Positions 43,052 to 54,662 of a stretch of DNA of 54,699 nt are shown piece after piece. Numbering within the stretch: the stretch's first letter is position 1; each line of letters begins with the position of its first letter. The stretch is from Vitrella brassicaformis. Lineage: Eukaryota; Sar; Vitrellaceae. The stretch is from positions 1 to 54,699 of the forward strand of contig CDMY01000217.1 of NCBI GenBank assembly GCA_001179505.1, given 5' to 3'. A model generated the notes under the pieces. The model saw only the letters and a list, made by a program, of their open reading frames with translations. It was not told the DNA's origin and made no database searches. The translations under genes and the position numbers were made by a program.

Positions 43052-44890
43052 GGAAGGGGGCATGTTTCGATTTGGCGTGCGATGAGATGAGTGCTTTATG
43101 GAGGTTCGATTGGCTTTTGTATGCCTCACATAAACACACCTAGTGCATGGCTGCATGTGGTGTAGCAGAGGGGATTAGACGATTGGGGGGGATTTGCAGT
43201 TACTTCTTTGTTCAAGTCGCCGCATTTGGTGTGTGGCCTACATAGTGGGATGGACTGACTGGCTGAATGGATGGACGGCACCACAAGAGGGTGTGCACAT
43301 CCATCCTCTGTTTGTCCATCAGTGGACTGGCCATGCAAAGCTTATCACATCTGTGTGTCGATGTCTTGCCCACCCGTCCCTTATCGAACACGTTCACTCA
43401 TTCACTCAACCATACAACACACCACACACACATCCATCTGTGTGTGTGTGTGTGTCTGTCAGCCGCTCGACGGCCACCGCACACAGAGAGCGATGATCAT
43501 CACAGAAGACAACAACACACACATCCATCTCTGTGAGTCTCATCTGATTGTCTGTGTGCTCACTGCCCACATCAGTCAGCGCCCCTCAACGCAGCGGACA
43601 TGGCAGCCACTCAGTCAATCAATCAAAGGCAACACACATCACCAGCAAGACACCCAACATGACACAGCGGCCGTCAGGTGGCTGAGGTGTCACACCAGAC
43701 AGACACAACCGATACCCTGACAGTGAGGAGGTCAGTCAACGAACAGCCTGGCCACTCCTGTGTGTGTGCGTGTGTGTGTGTTTCTGTGTCTGTCAGCCGC
43801 TCGATGGCCACCAAACACAGAGAGCGATGATCGACACTCAACGTGTAACTTGACCACCAAGCAGCCGACAGCCAGCACACCTACAAACGATGCACACGAC
43901 GGACAGACGAACCAAACCGACGTCTCTCTCTCTCTCTCTCTCTCCTTCCCACAGGCACATACACATCAGCAGCAATAGACAGACAGAGAGGCACACAGAA
44001 GCCATGCAGTGGGATGCGCACATCGGTCCATCCGCGAGTGGGCTGCCCACCAGCGCCATCGGCATGGCCTCCCCAACAGACATACAGACAGCACCTTCAC
44101 CGTCACCGAGTCACACCTGCACCCACACAGGCGACACAGACCGTTGTGTGTGTCCTCTCCTCCGTGTGCCCATCTCTCTGCGTACCAGTTGGTCGAGTGC
44201 AGTGTTGTCGCCAGGCACCGCCGCCCCGCACCGCCACACGACATCTGCAGCCCACCACACACACAGACAGATGACAACCACCACCACCACCGCCCGTCAT
44301 CACAGCGCCATGCATCACCTCAGCGTGTCACGCACCCGTCGTGTGCATCAGTCGCCCCGTGTGTGTGTTTTTCGGTGAGAGCGCCCGAGAACAGAGAACC
44401 GGAGGGAGGGAGAGAGGAAGGGGTGAGGGCAGATGACAGATCTCGTGCAGTGGGCCGTCAGGAGGGCTGACAACGGGCCGACAAGGGGCGGGGCAGGGCG
44501 GCCAGAGGGTTCGAGGGGTCAAGGGTAGGGTTTTCTACCCTGAACCCCACGAGCTGGGCCTTCTGTGGTGAGCTCGCATGAAAGGCCCCAGCAGACCCCC
44601 AGCCTTTGCCGCGTTTTTTTCGCCTGTTTGTCTCTTCCGTCGTGTCAATGGTCTCACTGCGGAGCGGTCAATGTGATGAAAAAAGAAAATTAATTTGCGG
44701 AAGTCGGTGATCGAGTGACGATCGAATTGCCGTTTTTCTCGAAGCTGACACATTCGTTTGGCCTTTTCGGTGCACGAGATTGTCCAGTGAGAGTCCAGAG
44801 GACCATCCAGTGAGAGAACGGAGGGCTGAGAGAGGAAAAGCTTGTTCCTCGAGCTCGCACCGCCCTTCTCTCTGCCCTCCACACACAAAG
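43052..44890. other. Non-coding spacer of the cassette
   Basis: CA/TG/TCTG-rich sequence and blocks shared with 38.5-41.8 and 46-50 kb. No supportable exon. Confidence 0.55.
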
Positions 44891-45169
44891 ATGGCGAGTC
44901 GGCGGGAGCGTCAATGGGGAGAGCTTTACAAGAAGTCTGAGTGGAGAGATCTGCAACGAGAGCACCCGAGCGATGAGCCCCGAGAGGGAGAGAGTCTCTC
45001 TGATCTCCTCTCCCTGATCTCACCCACTGCTGTCTTGTTCCTCATCTGCATCGCCAGGTATCACAATACGCACCGCTTTCTTCTGTGCAGCTTCGGTCAG
45101 TGGACCTTAGCAACTGAGGCCTATCTGCGCTCACGCTGCCTCCCTGTGGCATTTGCGGCGAGAGCTTAA
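44891..45169 (+). CDS. 81-aa membrane-associated small protein
   Basis: Two exons (44891-45057, 45091-45169) join in frame through a 33-nt intron (GTATCA...TGCAG). The N-terminus is highly charged (MASRRERQWGELYKKSEWRD, then HPSDEPREGESL). A hydrophobic stretch, SLISPTAVLFLICIASFGQW, could span a membrane. The tail is short and ends PVAFAARA-stop. It sits 44 bp before the TLDc ATG on the same strand, an arrangement repeated (with decay) at 41865 and 36668. It may be an independent small gene, or an old 5' exon of the TLDc transcript. Family not recognised. Confidence 0.5.
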   Translation: MASRRERQWGELYKKSEWRDLQREHPSDEPREGESLSDLLSLISPTAVLFLICIARYHNTHRFLLCSFGQWTLATEAYLRSRCLPVAFAARA

Positions 45170-45213
45170 GGGGGCTGGGCTCTCGAACAGTTCGAGCGGA
45201 GACTCTCCACGCG

Positions 45214-45510
45214 ATGGCACAGCTCTCCACGTGTGCTGCGCTGCTGATGATGACTGTCAGCTTGACGTGTGTTGGCGCAGAGGGACAGCAGGTGCACCAC
45301 ACACGGAGGTCATCAATCCATTCCTTCGATACTCTGGTGTGCATGGCTGTCTTGTGTGTCCAGGTCCGTCTGCGTCGTGTGCAGGTGTCCCCTCCTGAGA
45401 ACACGTCGCTGTCTGCGTCAGAGTATGAGGCGCTGCTCGACTTGATGGGCAGTGACAATGGCACAGAACTCAACTCGCTGTACCGGTAGGCAATCACACA
45501 CACACACACG

Positions 45511-45546
<36 letters not shown>

Positions 45547-46054
45547 TCTGCGTGTGTGTATGTGTGTGTGTCGTAGGACGTCTGTGGACGGCACCACTTA
45601 CAATGACCTGCTGGACAGTGTGGGCGACGCAGAGCCTCTCGTGTTTGTCATCAGAAAGGGCAAGTACGTCTTCGGCGTCTTCATCAATTGTGGTCTGGAG
45701 CTGCCCGACGACCCGACCGACTGGCATAAGTACGACTGTGATGTCTGGTATTTCTCGCTGGCCGGCCACTTCCCCAAGCCCACCAAGATCGACATCGACG
45801 AAGGGGATCACTTTGTGGTGGTGTCGGGGAGGGAGGGGAGTCTGTCTGGCTGGGCGAATGCGGAGATCGGTGGGCGGCTTTATTTGGGATTCCGGCCTTA
45901 CATCCGCAGCTGCATGCAGGTCACCGATAGCCGTTATCTGCCTGCGGGCTATACGGGGGAGAGGAACGAATATGGCGGTGCTTATCTGGGCGGGTCGTAT
46001 GACTTCATAGCGGATGAGATAGAGGTGCTTCACGTGGTGGGGAATAGCAGATGA
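45214..46054 (+). CDS. Secreted single-TLDc protein
   Basis: Three exons: 45214-45291, 45364-45485, 45577-46054 (678 nt, 225 aa). The signal peptide MAQLSTCAALLMMTVSLTCV is identical to that of the 42206 gene. The domain reads LVFVIRKGKYVFGVFINCGL, VWYFSLAGHFPKPTKIDI, GYTGERNEYGGAYLGGS, ADEIEVLHVVGNSR-stop. Compared with its tandem twin, the segment before the last strand is about seven residues shorter (LYLGFRPYIRSCMQ; the PAAD motif is missing). The second half has many amino-acid changes, while flanks and introns are almost identical, so the mature domain may be diverging faster than its surroundings. Confidence 0.82.
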
Positions 46055-49009
46055 GGAAGGGGGGATGTTTCGATTTGGCGTGCGATGAGATGAGTGCTTT
46101 GTGGAGGTTCGATTGGCTTTTGTGTGCCTCACATAAACACACCTAGTGCATGCTGCATGTGGTGTAACAGAGGAGATTAGACGATTTGGGGAGAAATGCA
46201 GTTACTTCTTTGTTCAAGTCGCCGCATTTGGTGTGTGTGGATATAATGGGATGCACTGGCTGGCTGAATGGATGGACGGCACCACAAGAGGGTGTGCACA
46301 TCAATCCCCTTTGTCCGTCAATGGACTCGCCGTGCAAAGCTTGTCACATGTGTGTGTTGATGTCTTGCCCACCCGTCGTCCCTCATCGAACACAGCCACC
46401 CATTCACTCAACCACACAACACACCACACACACACATCCAGATTGTCTGTGTGTGTCTCTGTGTGAGTCTCATGTCATTGTCTGTGTGCTCACTGCCCAC
46501 ACCACTCAGCGCCCCTCAACGCAGCGGACATGTCAGCCACTCAGTCACTCAAAAGCATTACACACATCACCAGCAAGACACCCAACATGACACAGCTGCC
46601 CTCAGGTGGTTGAGGTGTCACATCAGACAGACACAGCCGATACCCTGAGAGTGAGGAGGTCAGTCAACGAACGGCCTGGCCACTCCTTTGTGCGTGTGTG
46701 TGTGTGTGTGTGTCTGTGTCTGTCAGCCGCTCGATGGCCACCACACACAGAGAGGGATGATCAACCCTCACTGTGTCAACTGACCAACAAGGCCGAGACA
46801 GTCAGCACACCGACACACGATGCACACGACAGACGAACCAAACCGGCGTCTCTCTCTTTTTCTCCTTCCCACAGGCACATACACAACAGCAGCAATAGAC
46901 AGACAGAGAGGCACACAGAAGCCATGCAGTGCGATGCGCACATCGGTCCATCCGCCGGTGTCAGTGTGTGTTTATCGACATGGGATCATCACAGCAGCGC
47001 ATCTCCATTCCCTCGCCCGCCCCCCTGTGCGCATCTCTGTCGCCGCCCGGCAACCCTAAAGCTCCAACACCGTTCACGGGCTGACGCTCTGGCGTTGCGG
47101 GGAGGAGAGCTAGATGCCCACAGAGAGAGGGGAGGACACACACGAGGGAAATCAACACATGGTACCGATACAAGACATGATAGAGAGGTCAGTCTCTCTC
47201 TCATCCACTCGACAGGCGGAGAGCTTTCCGTGGCGCTGGGTGGCTTTGTGAGTGTCTGTCCAGCTCTCTCTCTCTCTCTCTCTCTCAGGCAGGTTATCTG
47301 TGTGTGTGTGTCGGCCTGTCTGTCTGTGAGCCGGCCGTGTGTGACGGATGCATCGACGAGAGATCAACACACTCTCGCGAGCAGACCTCACACCCGCCCA
47401 AGAGACAGACAGACGGCCACCGCCAGCCCACACAGCGATTCCTTTGTGCAGCCAGCCAGCCACTCCTCCCTGTCTGTCTGTCTGTCTGTCATCTCTCCCC
47501 CGCCCCCCACTCATCAGCCGACACACTCATCGCAGCAGACGGCTGAGAAGTGGGGGACGAGAAGGAGACATGACAATGGCAGCCAGACCGACCGACACAC
47601 AAAACCCCACAACACAACACACTCTCATAAACACGACAGCCGTCAGTCCATCGATGCCGTCCACGCGGCAGAGAGACAGACAGTCAATTCGCTCACATCA
47701 GCTCGTCGACTCATCGGCCGATCTCACAGCGGCAGCCGCTCGGCCGTCGTCTGGCTTTGTTCCAGCGAGTGAATCACCACACCAACCACACCTCACACAC
47801 ACACAGACACAGACGTCATCGGCCGCCCCTCTCTGTCCGTCTGTGTGTCCCTCCCTCTCTGTGTGTCTGTCGGTGTACCATTGCTCGCAGACACCAAAGC
47901 CCATCATCACACCGCCGCACACCGCCGCATAATGAGCTCTCGTGTTGTCCGGCTGTCTGTCGTCCGTCAGTCGACGACCGACACCCACACGCAAAAGGGC
48001 CACGAGAGAGAGACAAAGTGACAGAGAGAGAAATGTCAGCTAAGGCCAGGCAGTCAGTACGTATTGGGCAGCAGGGGTCGGCGCATCGGCCGATCTGTCT
48101 CCCTTCAGCACACATCATCGCCACCACTCAGTCACACCGACAGACAGACACACATGACTCACAGCCGAGTGCCCCATGACTGACACCAACAGGCAGCCAA
48201 ACAGCGGACGGAATGGCAGGCACAACAAACGAGACTGACCTTCCTCTCTCACACTCTCTGTCCAATATATATATCTCTCTCTCCCACGCAGATGGCGTCA
48301 CTCCATCAACACGAGTGGCTGTGATGGCAAGAAGACACACCCACTACCTCATTTGGTGTGATGGGTAAGCAGTCGTGTTTGTCCATTCCCTCGCCCGCCC
48401 CTGTGTGCGCATCTCTGTCACCGCCCGGCAACCCCAAAGCACCAACACCCTTCGTGGGCTGACGCTCTCAGGTTGCCGGGTACGGACTTAGATACCTACA
48501 GAGAGGGGGGAGGACACACACGAGGGGAAACCAAAACATGGTACCAGATACAAGACATGATAGAGAGGTCAGTCTCTCTCCCATCCACTCGACAGGCGGA
48601 GAGCTTTCCGTGGCGCTGGGTGGCTTTGTGAGTGTCTGTCCAGCTCTGTGTGTGTGTGTGTGTGTGTCTCGGCCTGTCTGTCTGTGAGCCGGCCGTGTGT
48701 GACGGATGCATCGACGAGAGATCAACACACTCTCGCGAGCAGGCGTCAGCCACAGCTGCCACACAGACAGACGGCCACCGCCACCCCACACAGCGATTCC
48801 TTTGTGCAGCCAGCCAATCCTCCCTCTCTGTCTGTCTGTCTGTCATCTCTCCCTCGCCCCCCACTCATCAGCCGACACACTCATCGCAGCAGACGGCTGA
48901 TGAGTCGAGAGCGGGTGTGCGATGGCAGCCAGACCGACAAGCAAAACCACACAGCACCACACAGAGTCAGTCAGTCAGTCAGTCGTCGACTCATCGGCCG
49001 ACCTCTCGT

Positions 49010-49046
<37 letters not shown>

Positions 49047-49507
49047 TGCTCAGCGCCAGTCAGTCAGTCGGTCCATCCGCGAGTGGGCTGCCCACCAGCG
49101 CCATCGGCATGGCCTCCCCAACAGACAGACAGACAGACAGACAGCACCTTCACCGTCACCGAGTCAGACCTGCACCCACACAGGCGACACAGACCGTTGT
49201 GTGTCCTCTCCTCCCATCCATGTGTGTGTGGCTGTCTGCCTGCCGACACACTTATGGCAGCAGACGGCTGAGGCTTGAGAGATGGCAGAGAGATGACAAT
49301 GGCAGCCAGACCGACCGACACACAGAGCCCCACAACACAACACAGTGAGATCGACGCACATACGATCAGAGGGCGACATAGTGAGAGATTCAGTTCAGTT
49401 CAGTCAGCCCGTCCGTCGGCTCATCAGCCGATCTCTCTCCCTTCAGCACACATCATCGCCATCGCGTCGAAGCCATCAGAGAGCCACTCAGACAGTCACA
49501 CACTGAG

Positions 49508-49538
<31 letters not shown>

Positions 49539-49948
49539 GTCTGTGTGTGTGAGTCCTGCCTGTGTCCCAATGTGTGTGTGTGCCCATCTCTCTCTGCGTA
49601 CCAGTTGGTCGAGTGCAGTGTCGTCGCCAGGCACCGCCGCCCCGCACCGCCACACGACATCTGCAGCCCACCACACACACAGACAGATGACCACCACCAC
49701 CGCCCGTTATCACAGCGCCATGCATCACCTCGGCGTGTCACTCACCCGTCAATGTCATGTGCATCAGTCGCCCCGTGTGTTTTTCGGTAAGAGCGGCACG
49801 GAGGGAGGGAGGGAGGGCAGGTGTCCTGATGACAGGCCGTCGAGGAGGCTGGGAACGAGCGAAAACAGCCGTGTTGCCTCTCTGAGACGGGGGGGAGATG
49901 GGGGGGAGGCTTCTGCTAAGCTCGCATCCTCAGCAACGATTTCGCGCA
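46055..49948. repeat. Mosaic of repeated non-coding blocks
   Basis: It repeats the blocks of 38.5-41.8 kb in similar order. 47330-48340 parallels 39600-40300, and 48640-49860 parallels 40630-41400. Within this stretch the GAGCCGGCCGTGTGTGACGG block occurs twice (47330, 48687). Open frames here are by-products of TG/CA/TCTG tracts. AAGCTCGCATCCTCAGCAAC at 49917 lies 32 bp before the next ATG and is likely promoter sequence. Confidence 0.6.
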
Positions 49949-52900
49949 ATGAGAGGCAAGTACGGCGGCCCCGATGGCAATTCTGCGCTAGGCGCACCGA
50001 GAGATGGCTCCTCGCCGCCTCTGACGACCCCTTCGCCGCTTTCAACGTGCCCCCACTCGCCGTCACCGGCACAAGCAACAGGGGGGAATGGAGGAGCTCC
50101 GACGGCACACATTCGGCACGAGGGCGGCTCGGAGGGACGGGAGGAGGGGGAGGGAGCTCGGGAGGGGGAGGGAGAGTGTCGGCTGTTGCTGCTGCGGGAA
50201 GGAGAAGACCATGCGAGAGACCATGGAGAGGGAGAGCCCTCATGCAGCCACCCCAAACAGCCGCTCCGGTATGACACTCAGTCAACATGTGAGCCTTCCC
50301 CGCAGTGCTGCGACTCCCACTCCCACTCCCACTCACACACACAAGCGGCCAACGACAGTGCCGACGCCGATGAGGTCGTAATCGTTATCGAGCCACCATC
50401 ACCATCACCATCACCAGAACGAACAAAGCCAGCAGCACCAGCAGCAGTAGCACCAGCAGCAGCAGCCCCGGCCGATGATGAAGGCTTTGACGAAGAGTGC
50501 GGGAGTGTGGGGTCTGACGAGGGGATTGTGGGGGAGTGCAAGGCCATCGATCACACGCCGGTCTTCAGGATGGGAGGGCAGATGTCGCCCAAGGTCGGCA
50601 GTGGCACCCAGCAGCCGACAGGGCAGACGGCCGCCTCTAAGCGGGAGACCAGGATGATGTCGGAGGTGCTTTCGGGAGTGGACTTGCCGAGCGTTGCTGA
50701 GACGTCGGTCTTTTATCGCTCGTAAGCCCTCCTGTGGACATGCAGAGAAACACCCACACACACTCTCTCTCTCTCTGTGCGTGTGTGTGTGTAGGTTTGG
50801 GTATCTTGACTGCATGCAGTTTGTGCTTTTGGTCGTGCTGCTGGCCATCGCCATCGCAACCGCCCTCATCTGGCGGACTCACCTCGGGAGCGGCAGAGAG
50901 GACGGCACCGTGACGGTCACGGTGCCGCGGGCGTATCTAGGCGTTGCGACTTTCTTTGCTGGTATGTACGCCCACGGGCGGTTTCTGGCTTCACTCTCTC
51001 TCTCTGTGACTCTCTCCCTCTCTCTCTCTCTCTCTCTGTGCAGCGCTTTACGTCTACACCAACACCGTCCACACCGAGTTCGCTCTCCTGCAGGCGGCCG
51101 CCATGACGATCGCCATGCAGATCGCCGCCGCATGCTCATTACCACCACCACTCGCAGTGGATGGTGAGCACCCCACAGCCCTCCCCCCCACACACAGAGA
51201 GAGACACAGACACATTGGTGGGTGTGTGTGGTGTGTGGGGGGTGGGGGTCATGGTCTGCAGACAGCCCTTTGTCGATCGCAAGAGCGTTCGCACTCGGTG
51301 TGGGTGCGATCGAAGTGACGAGACTGACGGCGTGGCTGGCGAGAACGGCATATAGACGGGAGAAATGGTACGCACCCACACACAAACACACAGATATACA
51401 CACAAGGAGGTATTGACGCCTCTCTCTCTTTCTCTCTGTGTGCGTCTGTGTGTGTGTGTGTCTCTCTTTGTGTGCAGGTGGTGTGTGCCTCTCTGGTACG
51501 CCCAGACCCTCCTCCCTCTGCTCAGCAACCTGCTCGTCATGACAGCTGCAGTCGCGGCCGGATGGCTGTGGGTGTGGGTGTGGGTCGATCGCAGCCCTTT
51601 GACTAAGTTGGCAAACAGGACAGATAGTGGCACCACGACAACGACCGCAGTGGAGACGGAAATGTGGGCGGTTGCCTACATCCTGGTCCGTATGCCACCC
51701 ACCCACACCCACACCCACACACAGAGACAGAGAGAGAGAGCGCGCGCATTTGTGCGTCCTTTTTTCCATTCCACAGGCATTCCGCTGGGTCCTCTTCGCC
51801 CTCGGCGACATACTCCTCTCCCCCCTCATAGACAAACACCACTCCTCCGTGCCCTTCACGCCCCTCTCCCTCCCCTGCGCCCTCATCCTGCCGTCCACAC
51901 TCGTATTCGCCCTAGCAGTGGTGGAGGGGCGAGTCCTGTGGAGGGGGGCGGCTGTGGTGTGGGGGGTGGAGACGCTGTGGGTGCTTTGGCGCGCTGTGGG
52001 ATCCAGACGGGCGTGGGTGTGGGCATGGGCGTGGAACGGTGCGCTTTCTCACTCTCGGGAGGATCGTGTGTTGTGCGCCATCATTATCATTGTCTCTCTC
52101 TCTCTTTCTCTCTGTGTGTGTGTGTGTGTGTGTATTTGTGTGGTGGGTGCAGGACCGCACGGCTTTGTCAAGTGGTGTGTGCGGCGGTTGTTTTGCTGCC
52201 GCGGCCGCTGCCGTCTGTGTGAGAGGTGGTGGTGGAGATGGCTGCGGCGGCCGGCATTGCCACTGAGCGACATTCACGGCACCTTTGCTGCTGCTGCTGC
52301 AAAGGGGAGAGAGGTAGGTATGGGCGTACTGGATGGACAGACACACACACGTGTATGTGCGTGTTGTGTGCAGGTGTTTGATTCAGGACGGCGTCAAGAC
52401 GACAAGTCTCTGCTCTCATTCTCATTCTCATCCTCATGGCTGGGAGGGAGAAATCGGTACTTCCCTCCCCCCTCAGCCACACACACACACACATACACAC
52501 ACAGAGAGAGAGAGAGAGAGAGACAGAGGGAGAGAGAGAGGAAGGGACACACGAACACTCTCCCTCTCTGTCTATCAGCAATGGCACCAGCACTGTCAAC
52601 AGAGACACCCCCTTTCCCCTCTACTACACCCCCTCCCAGCTCATCCGCTCCAATCCTGCCTACATCCCCCAGAAGCAGTGCCCCTGGTGCACACCAAAGG
52701 ACACATGTCAACGCCACACCAGAGAGAGACAGGCCGAGAGGGAGAATCTCGTTCCCAGTGTGGTGACCATCGAGCAGCGGCTGAATGGCGAGGAGGACAT
52801 CAACAGATGGCTGGTGTATCGGGCGTGTATGCGGAGTTTTGCTGTGGTGTGGGGGATGCTACTGCTGCCCAATGGAGGTGGAGGTGGAGGTGCGATTGGA

Positions 52901-53029
52901 GTGTTGGTGTGCACCGTTGCGTTGGATTGGGTGGGCCTGTTTGTGGTGGTGACGGTGTTGCGACGGCATCTGGTTTACAAGCAGGTGCTGCGTACTCTCC
53001 CTCTCTCTCTGCGTGGACGTACTGCTCAC

Positions 53030-53083
<54 letters not shown>

Positions 53084-54576
53084 TGCCTGGGCCTACGCGC
53101 GATTGCTCGAGGCCAAGCTGCTTTTCCAGCTGCCCCCAGCAGAAGGCACGGCCTCGCCCTCGTCGTGGGGAGGGGACGGCCGGCCGTTCTTCCCTCACCC
53201 TGGAAGGCTCGTCAAGAAATGTACCCAAAACACACAGAGAGAGAGAGAGAGAGAGAGGGGACAGCGAGAGAGGGAGAGATTTGCTGACACACACACACAG
53301 AGACATGTCTTTCTCTCCCTCTCTCCCTCTCTCCCTCTCTCTCTCTCTCTCTGTCTGTCTGTCTGTGTGTGTCTGTCTGTGTGTGTCCGTCTGTGTGTGT
53401 CCGTCTGTGTGTGTCCGTCTGTGTGTGTCTGTCTGTGTGTGTCAGGGCGGTATGTGAATGCGATCCACGCCGCTCGTCTCCGGAAGGGTCGAGCTCTGCT
53501 GCAGCAGATATGCGACAACGACATCCTTATCAGCGGACAAGACGACGAAAGTGGTCGGTCCGCTCCACCGCCACCACCCCCACCACAACACACACATGTG
53601 TCGGTGTGTGTGCAGATGAGGACACGCCAACAGCAGAGCAGCCACACCCGCAGCAGCAGCAGCAGCAGCAGAAGGAAGCTGCCCCCCAGCCCTTGCAGTT
53701 GTCCGATCAACAGCAGCAGCAGTGCCTTGTGGCCACCCCCACCCCCCCAACAGCAGCACCATTGCCACCACCATTGCCACCAGCAGCACCATCACCACCA
53801 GCGGCACAGACAGCGACAATAGCAGCAGCAGCGAGAGACGACACAAGCGACGGTCAGTCCACCATATCGCTCGGACACATCAGTGTTTGACGCGTGTGTG
53901 TGTGGGTGTGGGTGCAGTGTGTGACAGTGCGGCCATTCCTGATGAAGGGCACCCCGTGGCCGATGCCGAGACCCACATGACCATCCCAAAACCAGGTTGG
54001 CGGCCACACTCATACGCAGACACAAAAAGAGACAGAGAGACAGAGGGAGGGAGAGGGAAGGAGAGATCAAAGCCATAGACTCATTTGATGGGTGTGAGTG
54101 AGTATCTGTGTGTGTAGGTCACGAGGCATTGTTTTGCCGCATCTATGGCGACCAGGACAGCCAGCCATACTGCGAGTCAGACGACAAGGCTTCTTCCTCT
54201 CGTACAGCCACACAGACGCACACACACACACACAGAGGGAGAGAGAGAGGGAGAGAGACACACAGACATACCGATGTGTGTGTGTGGGTATGTTTGTGTG
54301 TTTGTGTGTTCAGTGTCTCTGCGGAATGCGGTCCCCTTTAATATCGGCGACCGAAGCCCGCCAGACAGCCCAAACCCAAAGCCCAACCACACAAGCGATG
54401 TGAGCACCCCCAACACATATTCATTTCATTTAGACACCGCGACAAATGCACCCACTCTGTCTGTGTGTGTGTGGGTGTAGAAGAAGCAGCAACAGCAAGA
54501 GCAAGAGCCGCAGAATGGTTGTGTGGATGCGTCTGTGTGCGCCATACAAACCCCGGCCGTCTCGACACCAATGCAG
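49949..54576 (+). CDS. Large multi-pass membrane protein (3' end beyond window)
   Basis: Sixteen exons join in frame (3114 nt, 1038 codons so far). They are 49949-50721, 50795-50961, 51044-51163, 51262-51367, 51478-51685, 51777-52038, 52153-52313, 52374-52456, 52579-52984, 53082-53220, 53446-53553, 53616-53852, 53918-53995, 54118-54201, 54314-54399 and 54481-54576, ending at a GTACGA donor. About 258 disordered N-terminal residues (Pro, Glu, Gly, Ala) precede the first helix, MQFVLLVVLLAIAIATALIW. Further hydrophobic segments are VATFFAALYVYTNTV, LLPLLSNLLVMTAAVAAGWL, ALILPSTLVFALAVVEGRVL, SFAVVWGMLLLPNG and VALDWVGLFVVVTVLRRHLV. After these, a disordered Gln/Pro/Ala tail begins. CPWCTPKDTC is a possible metal site in a loop. 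No transporter or channel family is recognised. Confidence 0.72.
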
Positions 54577-54610
54577 GTACGAAAACACGTGCACCAATCC
54601 ATCCTCCCAT

Positions 54611-54662
<52 letters not shown>

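Larger units (their letters stand above)
41190..47230. repeat. Tandem ~3.0-kb cassette duplication (small ORF + TLDc gene)
   Basis: 41190-43980 and 44200-46930 align with a period of about 3.01 kb (ATGs at 41865/44891 and 42206/45214). They include the identical ~125-bp block ending GAGGGTTCGAGGGGTCAAGG (about 41520 and 44520). Homology includes the promoter, both ORFs and downstream non-coding blocks. A third partial copy of the left edge lies at 49560-49790. Confidence 0.85.
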
